DNA from: Nonomuraea purpurea
GTDB lineage: Bacteria > Actinomycetota > Actinomycetes > Streptosporangiales > Streptosporangiaceae
Length of the DNA stretch: 64,000 nt
Assembly: GCF_042650645.1 (NCBI RefSeq)
Contig: NZ_JBHSBI010000016.1
Span: forward strand, 62,001 to 126,000
Reading direction: 5' to 3'
Shown here: positions 53,920 to 61,478 of the stretch, in pieces
Position numbering within the stretch: position 1 is the first letter of the stretch
Layout: each line of letters starts with the position of its first letter
Made by a program: the position numbers and the translations under genes
The notes under the pieces: model-generated
Seen by the model: the letters and a program-made list of their open reading frames with translations, nothing else
Database searches by the model: none
Told to the model about the DNA's origin: nothing

Positions 53920-55776
53920 TCACGGAGAGTTGTGGAGGGCTGAGAAGAAGCCGCCCGCCACCGCTCCCGCGTTGTAGTTCTTGGACAACACCGCGATGGC
54001 CACATCACCCTGCCAGCCCACGAACCAGGTCATCTGGTCGCCCGCCGTCGCCGTCACGCCGTAGACCCTGCCCTTGCCCGCCTGGGCGTTCGTGCCGGCC
54101 GCGCCTGCCCGCATCATCGTGGTCAGCTCCTTGCGGATCCGCGCGTCGACGGGGACCGGGCCTGGCTGCGCGGCCGGCACCACCTCTGCCGTCGGGTCGG
54201 GCGTGGTGGGGTTGGTCACCAGCACGGGCGGGCGCCAGGTGCCTGAGGAGACCGCCGCGGCCACCAGCGCCATGCTCAGCGGGCTCACCTCGACGTTCTG
54301 GCCCGCGATGGCCTTGGCCTTGTCGGCGTCGCTGGACAGCGCGGGCATGCCCCCGCTGAACGACTTGAGCGGCAGCCGCCACGGCTGCCCCAAACCGAAC
54401 GCCTTGGCGCTCTCGGTCAGGTCGGCGGCCGTGACGCGGCGGGCCAGCGAGGCCAGCGCGGTCACGCAGCCCTTGGCGAATTGCTCCTGGAACGTGGCAG
54501 ACGTGGTCGTGCCGGTCATCTGCCCGACATGCACGAACTTGGCGCCGCCGACCGTGCGCTCCTGCGGGCAGGCCAGCCGCTGCTTGGTGCTGACCTTGTT
54601 CTTGAGCAGCGCGTCGGCGGCCACGATGGAGAAGGCGGTGCCCGCCGGATATTTGCCGGCCAGCGCGTCCTTCTCCTGGTGCATGCCCTTGGTGGCGACC
54701 GCCCTGATCTCCCCGGTGTCGGCCTGCACCGCGACCATGGCGCTGGCCTGGCTGTCGGCCACCGCCTGCTCGGCCGCCTGCTGGATCTTGCGGTCGATCG
54801 TGGTCTGGACGGAGATGTTCTGCCGGCCGGGCCACTCCATGAGCTGCGCGACCTGCTTGCCGGTCTTCAGGTCAAGGGTGATGACCTTGGTCTGGGTGGA
54901 GCCGGTCAGGTAGTTCTGGTAGGCCTGCTGCAGCCCGCTCCTGCCGACCGAGTCGCCGGCCCGCTGCGGGCCGCCGAGCTCCTGCTCGGTCTCGGGGGTG
55001 AGCGCGCCGACGCTGCCCACGATCTGCTTGGGCGCGTCGGGGTTGACGGGCTGCTTCTGCGGCTGCACCTTGATCCCCGTGATCGCCTCGAGTTTCGCCT
55101 GCACCGCCGGGAAGCGCGAGCGTCCGAACGTGACCAGCGGCACGAACCTGTCGGGCGGCGACGACCGGATGCGGCTCAGCAGCCGGTCCTGGGCGTAGCC
55201 GGTGGCCTCGGACAGCTTGGCGACCACGGACTCGGCCTGGCCGCCGAGTTGCGACGGGTAGACACCGGCGACATAGAGAATGGTGTCGCTCTGCAGCGGA
55301 TCGTTGTTCCTGTCGGTCACCGGCTGGCGCGACCTCGGCACGCTGTCGACCGCGAACCGCTGCCCCTCCTTGAGCTGCGGATGCAGCACGGAAGGCGACC
55401 AGCGCACCTTCCACGCCCCGTCGACCAGGTGGAGCGGCAGGACGCCTTCGTACTCCCACAGCGGGTTGTTCTCGCCCAGGTCGACCTCGGCGTGGAAGTC
55501 GGCCTTGGACTCCTCGCCGGTCATGCTGAGGCTCTTGATCTCGAAGCGGAACGAGGCCGCGTCGAGCTCCAGCTTGGTGTCGGCCAGCGCCTTGCGGACC
55601 TTGGCCACGTCGCCGTCGGTGCGCCCCGCGGCCAGGTCGTAATCTCCGGACTGCCAGCCGACGAGGAAGTCGCGCACCGCGTCGTGCGGTGACGGCTCCT
55701 CGAAACAGCCGGTCAGGGTGGTGCACGCGATCGCCAGTGTGGCGGTCGCGGCCAAAGTGCGGCGGGCGCGTCTCAT
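53920..55776 (-). CDS. Penicillin-binding-protein-like lipoprotein with degenerate active site
   Basis: A 618-residue lipoprotein: lipobox LTGC (Cys24), an NTF2-like MecA_N domain (about 28-140), a PBP dimer-type domain (about 145-320) and a transpeptidase-fold domain (about 325-618). Landmarks around the active site are kept, but catalytic residues are not. SxxK is TAFS (380-383, in KYPAGTAFSIVAADALL), SxN is changed to G-C-V (436-438) and the KTG strand reads GVTATAG (573-579). It should not acylate penicillin and may act as a scaffold or wall sensor. It lies 19 bases after smpB on the same strand and probably shares the ftsEX-smpB transcript. Confidence 0.85.
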   Translation of the reverse strand: MRRARRTLAATATLAIACTTLTGCFEEPSPHDAVRDFLVGWQSGDYDLAAGRTDGDVAKVRKALADTKLELDAASFRFEIKSLSMTGEESKADFHAEVDLGENNPLWEYEGVLPLHLVDGAWKVRWSPSVLHPQLKEGQRFAVDSVPRSRQPVTDRNNDPLQSDTILYVAGVYPSQLGGQAESVVAKLSEATGYAQDRLLSRIRSSPPDRFVPLVTFGRSRFPAVQAKLEAITGIKVQPQKQPVNPDAPKQIVGSVGALTPETEQELGGPQRAGDSVGRSGLQQAYQNYLTGSTQTKVITLDLKTGKQVAQLMEWPGRQNISVQTTIDRKIQQAAEQAVADSQASAMVAVQADTGEIRAVATKGMHQEKDALAGKYPAGTAFSIVAADALLKNKVSTKQRLACPQERTVGGAKFVHVGQMTGTTTSATFQEQFAKGCVTALASLARRVTAADLTESAKAFGLGQPWRLPLKSFSGGMPALSSDADKAKAIAGQNVEVSPLSMALVAAAVSSGTWRPPVLVTNPTTPDPTAEVVPAAQPGPVPVDARIRKELTTMMRAGAAGTNAQAGKGRVYGVTATAGDQMTWFVGWQGDVAIAVLSKNYNAGAVAGGFFSALHNSP

Positions 55777-55795
55777 CGCTTGAGCTGCCGGCCTT

Positions 55796-56263
55796 TCATC
55801 GGTTGCGGTGCCGCAGCGCGCGGGCCATCTCCCGCTTGGCCTGCTGCTCCGCCAGCGACTGACGCTTGTCCCAGTCTTTCTTGCCTCGGGCGAGCCCGAT
55901 CTCGACCTTGGCCTTGCCGTCCTTGAAGTACAGCGACAGCGGCACGATCGTCAGCCCGCCCTCCTTGGTCTTGGCGGCGAGCTTGTCGATCTCCTTGCGG
56001 TGCAGCAGCAGCTTGCGCTTGCGCCGGGCCGCGTGGTTGGTCCACGTGCCCTGGGAGTATTCGGGAATGTGCACGTTGAGCAGCCACGCTTCGTGCCCGT
56101 CGATGCTGGCGTAGCCGTCGACGAGCGAGGCGCGGCCCTCGCGGAGCGACTTCACCTCGGTGCCCTGCAGCACGAGACCAGCCTCGAAGGTGTCCTCGAC
56201 GTGGTAATCGTGCCGAGCACGCTTGTTCTGGGCGATGACCTTCCGCCCGGTCTCACGTGGCAT
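55796..56263 (-). CDS. smpB: SsrA-binding protein SmpB
   Basis: A 155-residue tmRNA-binding protein. It shows the OB-fold core (VIAQNKRARHDYHVEDTFEAGLVLQGTEVKSLREGRASL, HIPEYSQGTWTNHAARRKRKLLLHRKEI) and a basic C-terminal tail (GKKDWDKRQSLAEQQAKREMARAL) that mimics an mRNA/anticodon in the ribosome. Complete and of normal length. It sits between ftsX and the PBP-like gene on the minus strand, with the tmRNA gene further along, an arrangement common in actinomycetes. Confidence 0.97.
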   Translation of the reverse strand: MPRETGRKVIAQNKRARHDYHVEDTFEAGLVLQGTEVKSLREGRASLVDGYASIDGHEAWLLNVHIPEYSQGTWTNHAARRKRKLLLHRKEIDKLAAKTKEGGLTIVPLSLYFKDGKAKVEIGLARGKKDWDKRQSLAEQQAKREMARALRHRNR

Positions 56264-56313
56264 GCTTCGACTTTACCGGCGACCGGGGCGAGGTGATCCC
56301 ATGAGCACGGCTG

Positions 56314-57222
56314 CTACACCCTGAGGTAGCGGCGCAGCGTCACGAAGGAGGCCAGGACACAGATCACGACACCGATGGCCATGGTGATGGTGATCGTCTG
56401 CGCCACGTCGTTCCAGCCGATCTGGCCGCGCCCGAAGAAGCCGGAGTTGGCCAGCTCCTCGAAGAGGAAGACCTTCGTCACGATCAGGATGATCGCCGAG
56501 AAGACGCCGCCGATCAGACCGGCGATGACGCCTTCCATGACGAACGGGAGCTGGATGTACAAGTTGGAGGCGCCGACCAGCCGCATGATGCCCGTCTCCC
56601 TGCGCCGGTTGAACGCCGAGAGCCGGACCGTGTTGCCGATCAGCAGGGCCGCGGCCAGCACCAGCGTGATCGCGACCGCGAGCGAGGCGAAGGCCAGCTT
56701 GTCGAGCATCTCGAAGAACGGCGTGATGAGCTGCGCCTGGTCGACCACCGACGAGACGCCGGGCTGCCCCTGCACGGCCTGGAGGACATTGCCATAGTTA
56801 TCCGGGTTCACCACTTTGACCCGGAACGACTGCGGCATGTCCTCGACCTTGGTCGCGGACACGAAGGCCTCGTTCGACTCGTAGGCCTTCTGGAAGTTCT
56901 TGTACGCGGCGGCCTGGTCCTCGAAGAGCACTTCCTTGACGCCCGGCGTGTTCTCGATGTGCGTTTTCAGCGCCTTCGACTGTGCGGGCGTGACGGCCTT
57001 GCCGTTGCACGCGGGGATTGCGGATCCCTTGGTGCAGAGGAACACCGAGACCTCGACCTGGTCGTCCCAGAAGTTCTTCATCAGCCCGACCTGCGTGTTG
57101 ATCAGCAAGCCGACGCCCAGCATCGCCATGCCGACCATCACGGTGATGATCACCGCAATCGTCATGGTCAGGTTGCGACGGAGGCCGATCCAGACCTCGG
57201 AGAAGATGAAATTCGCCCGCAT
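56314..57222 (-). CDS. ftsX: Cell division protein FtsX
   Basis: A 302-residue ABC-type membrane subunit. Helix 1 lies at about 22-45, followed by a large extracellular domain (about 46-175) that in actinobacteria binds peptidoglycan hydrolase activators of the NlpC/P60 class. Three C-terminal helices follow (about 180-200, 228-255 and 275-297), and the cytoplasmic coupling segment FNRRRETGIMRLVGAS lies between the last group. With FtsE it transmits ATP hydrolysis to wall hydrolysis at division. It starts 20 bases after ftsE on the same strand. Confidence 0.96.
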   Translation of the reverse strand: MRANFIFSEVWIGLRRNLTMTIAVIITVMVGMAMLGVGLLINTQVGLMKNFWDDQVEVSVFLCTKGSAIPACNGKAVTPAQSKALKTHIENTPGVKEVLFEDQAAAYKNFQKAYESNEAFVSATKVEDMPQSFRVKVVNPDNYGNVLQAVQGQPGVSSVVDQAQLITPFFEMLDKLAFASLAVAITLVLAAALLIGNTVRLSAFNRRRETGIMRLVGASNLYIQLPFVMEGVIAGLIGGVFSAIILIVTKVFLFEELANSGFFGRGQIGWNDVAQTITITMAIGVVICVLASFVTLRRYLRV

Positions 57223-57242
57223 GTTAAGTCTGCAGCTCCCTG

Positions 57243-57932
57243 TCAGTACGCCTGGCCGTATACGCCACGCGACTGGTCACGGACGATCTTGCCGTCCTCC
57301 AGCTCCACCACACGCTTGCGCATGGAGTCGACGATGGCCGCGTCGTGCGTGGCCATGACGACCGTGGTGCCAGTCCGGTTGATGCGGTCGAGCACCTTCA
57401 TGATGCCGATGCTCGTCGCAGGGTCGATGTTGCCTGTGGGCTCGTCGGCCAGCAGGATCATAGGCCGGTTGACGAACGCGCGGGCCATGGCGACGCGCTG
57501 CTGCTCGCCACCTGAAAGCTCGTCGGGCATGCGGTGGGCCTTGCCCTCCAGGCCGACCAGCTCGATGACCTCGGGCACCACCTTGCGGATGAAGCGCCGA
57601 GGCTTGCCGATGACCTCCAGGGCGAACGCCACGTTCTCATAGACGTTCTTGTTCGGCAGGAGCCGGAAGTCCTGGAACACGCAGCCGATGCGGCGGCGCA
57701 GGTGCGGCACCTTGAAGTTGGAGAGCCGGGCCAGATCCTTGCCGGCGACATGGATCGCCCCGGAGTTGGGCCGCTCCTCTTTGAGGATCAGGCGCAGGAA
57801 CGTGGACTTGCCTGATCCCGAAGGACCGACGAGGAACACGAACTCGCCCTTGTCCACGTCTACGGATACGTGGTCGAGAGCGGGCCGGTTCTGGTTCGCG
57901 TAGACCTTGATGACATTATCGAAATGGATCAC
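57243..57932 (-). CDS. ftsE: Cell division ATP-binding protein FtsE
   Basis: A 229-residue ABC ATPase. Walker A is GPSGSGKST at 36-44, the signature is ELSGGEQQRVAMARAF, Walker B is ILLADEPTGN and the switch His is in VVMATHDAAIV. GTG 57932 gives the universal FtsE start (VIHFDNVIKVY); upstream in-frame sequence is not conserved. It forms the FtsEX complex that regulates septal peptidoglycan hydrolysis. Confidence 0.97.
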   Translation of the reverse strand: MIHFDNVIKVYANQNRPALDHVSVDVDKGEFVFLVGPSGSGKSTFLRLILKEERPNSGAIHVAGKDLARLSNFKVPHLRRRIGCVFQDFRLLPNKNVYENVAFALEVIGKPRRFIRKVVPEVIELVGLEGKAHRMPDELSGGEQQRVAMARAFVNRPMILLADEPTGNIDPATSIGIMKVLDRINRTGTTVVMATHDAAIVDSMRKRVVELEDGKIVRDQSRGVYGQAY

Positions 57933-57950
57933 GAGAGCATCACGGCATGC

Positions 57951-58070
57951 CAGTCTAGGGGTCAGGACGGAAGCGAGGGTGGCACATGCCCACTTCCCGC
58001 CGCCGACCAATCGGGGACGTGGTCTTTACTGATGATCGACGTTCCGATTGGCCAGACGACAGTCTAGGGG
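57951..58070. promoter_or_regulatory. Repeated CAGTCTAGGGG motif upstream of ftsE
   Basis: CAGTCTAGGGG occurs at 57951-57961 and 58060-58070. On the minus strand each reads TAGACTG, which contains a plausible -10 hexamer TAGACT. The first lies only 20 bases before the ftsE start. On the plus strand, a TAGACT at 58119-58124 lies 11 bases before the small gene at 58135, giving a near-leaderless start. Divergent promoters with a shared hexamer are likely. Confidence 0.4.
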
Positions 58071-58134
58071 GAAGACTGGCATGGAACGTCCATAACGGAA
58101 ACAAAACGATTGTGCGGCTAGACTTGGGGCTGTC

Positions 58135-58326
58135 ATGAGTTGCCAACACCTCGTATGCGCGCAGTGCGCCCACCCCGTGATCGAGGGACGCTGTCCGGTT
58201 TGTCGCGCCAACAGAGAGCGACTGCACCGCCACGGCTTCGCCGGGTTGTCGCCCGCTCTCATCGCCCTGCTGCTGGTCGTCCTGCTCCTGCTGACCCTGG
58301 TGGTCGACCACCTGAGCGGGCTCTAG
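58135..58326 (+). CDS. Small zinc-ribbon protein with C-terminal membrane helix
   Basis: A 63-residue protein with Cys at SCQHLVCAQCAHPVIEGRCPVC, a C-x4-C-x2-C...C-x2-C arrangement suited to bind one or two zinc ions, then a single C-terminal helix (about 40-58, ALIALLLVVLLLLTLVV). It would sit as a tail-anchored protein with the ribbon in the cytoplasm. It is encoded opposite to and between ftsE and prfB, both minus strand. It may be real given the regular Cys spacing and the promoter hexamer; its role is unknown. Confidence 0.65.
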   Translation: MSCQHLVCAQCAHPVIEGRCPVCRANRERLHRHGFAGLSPALIALLLVVLLLLTLVVDHLSGL

Positions 58327-58348
58327 CCGGCCTGGGCCGGGCCTGCTC

Positions 58349-59467
58349 CTAGGCCTGGGCCTCCGACTCCTGGCGGCGCATCCAGCGGATCTCGGCCTCG
58401 ATGAACCCGTCGAGGTCGCCGTCGAGCACGGCCGACGGGTTGCCTGCCTCGGTGCCCGTACGCAGGTCCTTGACGATCTGGTAGGGGTGCAGGACGTAGT
58501 TTCTGATCTGCGTGCCCCATGACGTGGTGGAGGCGCCGCGCAGCTCCGACATCTTCTCGGCCTCCTCCTGGCGCTTGCGCTCCAGCAGCTTGGCCTGGAG
58601 CACGGCCATGGCGCTGGCCCGGTTCTGCAGCTGCGAGCGCTCGTTCTGGCAGGAGACGACGATGCCGGTCGGCAGGTGCGTGATGCGCACGGCCGAGTCG
58701 GTCGTGTTGACGCCCTGGCCGCCGGGGCCGCTCGACCGGTAGACGTCGACGCGCAGGTCGTCCTCGACGATGTCGATGTGGTCGGTCTGCTCGACGACGG
58801 GCACGATGTCGACGCCGGCGAAGGAGGTCTGCCGGCGGCCCTGGTTGTCGAACGGGCTGATGCGGACCAGACGGTGGGTGCCGTGCTCGCCACGCAGCGT
58901 GCCGTAGGCGTAGGGGGCCTTGACCGCGAACGTGGCCGACTTGATGCCGGCCTCTTCGGCGTAGGAGGTGTCGTAGACCTCGGTGCCGTAGCCCTTGCGC
59001 TCGGCCCACCGCAGATACATCCGCAGCAGCATCTCGGCCCAGTCGGCGGCGTCGACGCCACCGGCCTGGGAATTGATCGTGACGAGCGCCTCTCGGGCGT
59101 CGTACTCGCCCGACAGCAGCGTGCGCACCTCCATGGCGCCGATGTCGGACTTGAGCGACTCAAGCTCCTTGTCGGCCTCGGCGCGCGTGTCGTCGTCGCC
59201 CTCCTCGGCCGCGAGCTCGTAGAGGACGCTCAGATCGTCGAGGCGCCGCGCGACGGACTCCACGCGGTTGAGCTCGCCCTGCAGATGGGAGAGCTTGCTG
59301 GTGACCTTCTGAGCCTGGTCGGGGTCGTCCCAGAGGTCGGGCGCGGCAACCTGCTGCTCCAGCTCCTCGATCTGCTTACGCATCGCGTCGAGGTCGAGCA
59401 CGTCCTGGATGCTGCGCAGTGTGCCCGCGAGCTCGTTGATCTCTTCTGCCGGATCGATGCCTGCCAC
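58349..59467 (-). CDS. prfB: Peptide chain release factor 2
   Basis: A 372-residue RF2. It recognises UGA/UAA stop codons with the tripeptide SPF at 204-206 and triggers hydrolysis with GGQ at 249-251. The coding frame is continuous, without the programmed frameshift used in E. coli prfB. The N-terminal coiled domain (MRKQIEELEQQVAAPDLWDDPDQAQKVTSKL) is intact. Confidence 0.97.
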   Translation of the reverse strand: MAGIDPAEEINELAGTLRSIQDVLDLDAMRKQIEELEQQVAAPDLWDDPDQAQKVTSKLSHLQGELNRVESVARRLDDLSVLYELAAEEGDDDTRAEADKELESLKSDIGAMEVRTLLSGEYDAREALVTINSQAGGVDAADWAEMLLRMYLRWAERKGYGTEVYDTSYAEEAGIKSATFAVKAPYAYGTLRGEHGTHRLVRISPFDNQGRRQTSFAGVDIVPVVEQTDHIDIVEDDLRVDVYRSSGPGGQGVNTTDSAVRITHLPTGIVVSCQNERSQLQNRASAMAVLQAKLLERKRQEEAEKMSELRGASTTSWGTQIRNYVLHPYQIVKDLRTGTEAGNPSAVLDGDLDGFIEAEIRWMRRQESEAQA

Positions 59468-59514
59468 GTTTCCCTAGGGTACGCGACCCTCGCGGGCCCG
59501 AATAACATGGCAAC

Positions 59515-60531
59515 GTGCGTGCATACGGTCGGCGGGGAGCGCTGGCGCTCGCCATCGGCTTCCTGGCCGCGGCGACCGCCTGCACTGGCGATGCCAAAAC
59601 AGGGTCCACCAGGTCGGCTTCCGCCGTGTCCGCCTCGCCCTCACCGTCGCCGAGCGCGCCGGGCCTCACCCACGAGGAGGCCGCCGAGGAGTTCCACAGG
59701 ATCACCGTCTCCGACGACCTGCTGCGGGTCGAGAGCGATCTGCAGGGCCGGCTCGACATGGTGAGAGACCTGATGTCGGGCGGGCAGTTGTCTCTGACCG
59801 TGGCCGCCTACCTGTCCACCGACTACGCGCCGCCCCGCTACCAGTGGGGGGCGCCGACGCTGTTGGTGCCCAGGTTCAAGACCGGCGAGCAGGCGCCCTG
59901 GTTCAGCGCGCTGACGACGCGCAACGGGCAGCCGACGCTGCTGACGTTCACCAAGTCCGACCGCTGGCGGCTCAGCTCGGCCGCCCAGCTCCTGCCCGGG
60001 CAGAAGATGCCCGACATCGAGCTCGACGCCGACGGCTACGCGACGTCGGTGGCGCCCGACGACAAGGCCGTCACGATCAGCCCGCAGTTCATGGGGCCCG
60101 TGCACGCCAGCGTGGCCGAGACGGGCACCGCGGGGGTCACGGCCGGGCTGCTCGCGCCGGGGCCCTACACGACGGAGGTGGCCGAGCAGATCGCCGACTT
60201 CCGCGAGCAGGCCAAGACCAACGGGTTCAGCTACGACTCGATCTTCAGCGCCGACAACTTCCCCGTGTACGCGCTGCGCACCAAGGGGGGCGGGGCGCTG
60301 ATCCAGTACTCGCTGTCGCGCACGACGACCACGACCACCAAGACGGCCGAGGACGACTACATCCCGGTGCCGGAGTCGGCGCGCTGGGCGATCAGCACGG
60401 CGGTGCTGCGCCGTTCCCTGCGCCTCGTGGAAACCCACCAGTACGCCACCGCCGTCCCGCCCCTGTCCGCCCCGGCCCCCGCCACCGTCCTCGCCCACGA
60501 CGGCGGCATCACGCGCGCTTCCGGTACGTGA
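59515..60531 (+). CDS. Hypothetical lipoprotein
   Basis: A 338-residue exported protein. The signal peptide ends in lipobox AATAC (Cys23), followed by a Ser/Ala/Pro linker (about 27-48) and two mixed alpha/beta halves (about 50-185 and 195-330). It contains WGAPTLLVPRF, PWFSALTTRNGQ and GALIQYSLSRTTTTTT. Similar lipoproteins are common in actinomycetes but I know no function. It begins with GTG at 59515, 47 bases from the prfB start on the opposite strand. Confidence 0.72.
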   Translation: MRAYGRRGALALAIGFLAAATACTGDAKTGSTRSASAVSASPSPSPSAPGLTHEEAAEEFHRITVSDDLLRVESDLQGRLDMVRDLMSGGQLSLTVAAYLSTDYAPPRYQWGAPTLLVPRFKTGEQAPWFSALTTRNGQPTLLTFTKSDRWRLSSAAQLLPGQKMPDIELDADGYATSVAPDDKAVTISPQFMGPVHASVAETGTAGVTAGLLAPGPYTTEVAEQIADFREQAKTNGFSYDSIFSADNFPVYALRTKGGGALIQYSLSRTTTTTTKTAEDDYIPVPESARWAISTAVLRRSLRLVETHQYATAVPPLSAPAPATVLAHDGGITRASGT

Positions 60532-60707
60532 TTTTTCTTTTGCCGTCCGCGATGCTTCTCTTTTGGTTCTTTTACGGCGAGCAAACGAACCCGCACGCGC
60601 CGTAATCCCTTTCCGCCCCTCATGGCCGGTTGTGAAGGCTCACGGGTCGCGCACCGTGACGACGCGTATTCTCGGCCGTCTTCTTCGCTGACTTGCCGGC
60701 GGAGTTG

Positions 60708-60721
60708 GCAACTAAAGTTGC
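60708..60721. promoter_or_regulatory. Palindrome just before the HTH gene
   Basis: GCAACT-AA-AGTTGC is a perfect 6-2-6 dyad ending 4 bases before ATG 60726, overlapping where the ribosome would bind. It is a likely self-regulatory operator of the HTH protein encoded immediately downstream. Confidence 0.5.
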
Positions 60722-60725
60722 TGGC

Positions 60726-60959
60726 ATGCCGGCTGATGACATTCCCGTTCCCCAGGAGCCCGCCGACGCGCTGGCGGCCGTGGTCGCGTTGCGTCGTTTG
60801 GCCGACCAGATGGAGGACGCCGCCGTCGAGCAGGCGATGCGGGCGGGCTGGAGTTGGCCGCAGGTCGCCGAGGCGCTGGGGATCACGCGCCAGGCGGTCC
60901 ACAAGAAGCACGCCAAGCGGCTCATCGCCGCGGGCGTCACGCTGAGGAGACGACAGTGA
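60726..60959 (+). CDS. Small HTH protein coupled to Clp-N protein
   Basis: A 77-residue protein. The C-terminal half is a helix-turn-helix (about 40-70: AMRAGWSWPQVAEALGITRQAVHKKHAKRLI) similar to sigma-70 region 4 or AsnC/MerR-like minimal HTH, and the N-terminal half is helical. ATG 60726 is preferred to a TTG at 60693 that would place a dyad inside the gene. Its stop TGA overlaps the GTG of the Clp-N gene, so both are made together. The pair could be a stress-sensing regulator (inference). Confidence 0.75.
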   Translation: MPADDIPVPQEPADALAAVVALRRLADQMEDAAVEQAMRAGWSWPQVAEALGITRQAVHKKHAKRLIAAGVTLRRRQ

Positions 60960-61438
60960 ACGCTATCGGCCACTACATCGACTCGATCATGGATCATGGG
61001 GAGGCCGAGGCCAGGGCCGACGGGTCGGCGGCGGTCGAGGCGTACCATCTTCTCCTCGGCATCGCCGCCCAGGAGGGCACCGCCGCGCACCGGGTCCTGA
61101 CCTCCTCGGGGCTCGATCGGCGGGCGATCCGTGAGGCTCTGGAGCGGGAGTTCGAGCACAGCCTTCGTGCGGTCGGAGTTTCCTGCGCCGCCTTCAACGT
61201 TCCCCCCGCCACCCCCGATCCCGGGCGGCCGATCGGTGTGGGGGCTTCTGCCCGGCTCGCGCTCGAACGGGGGTTCTCCGCCTCCGCGAGCAAGAAGGAT
61301 CTGCGGCCGGCGCATCTGCTGCTCGGCGTTCTGGAGGCGGAGGTGGGCACCGTGCCCCGGGCGCTCGCGCTGGCGGGCGTGGACCGGGGCGAGCTGCTCT
61401 CCCGCACCCGGGAAACGCTCTCCACCCAGGACTGGTAG
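60956..61438 (+). CDS. Stand-alone Clp N-terminal-domain protein
   Basis: A 160-residue protein with two Clp-N repeats: AVEAYHLLLGIAAQEGTAAHRVLTSSGLDRRAIREAL and DLRPAHLLLGVLEAEVGTVPRALALAGVDRGELLSRT. No AAA+ module or Walker motifs are present. Clp-N domains bind substrates or adaptors, so this could be a sensor or anti-adaptor of ClpC. It is co-translated with the HTH protein upstream. The GTG at 60956 is the coupling start. Confidence 0.8.
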   Translation: MNAIGHYIDSIMDHGEAEARADGSAAVEAYHLLLGIAAQEGTAAHRVLTSSGLDRRAIREALEREFEHSLRAVGVSCAAFNVPPATPDPGRPIGVGASARLALERGFSASASKKDLRPAHLLLGVLEAEVGTVPRALALAGVDRGELLSRTRETLSTQDW

Positions 61439-61443
61439 CCCCT

Positions 61444-61470
61444 GGGCGGTCCCGGAACCCGGGACCGCCC
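61444..61470. terminator. Bidirectional terminator hairpin
   Basis: GGGCGGTCCCGG (61444-61455) and CCGGGACCGCCC (61459-61470) form a perfect 12-bp stem with an AAC loop. It lies between the converging Clp-N and glutamate dehydrogenase genes, 6 bases after one stop and 8 before the other. Confidence 0.8.
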
Positions 61471-61478
61471 AAAGCCCG

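Noticed and set aside
58349..59467. Possible programmed frameshift in prfB
   Set aside because: The reading frame is continuous from start to stop, and no early in-frame TGA is present.
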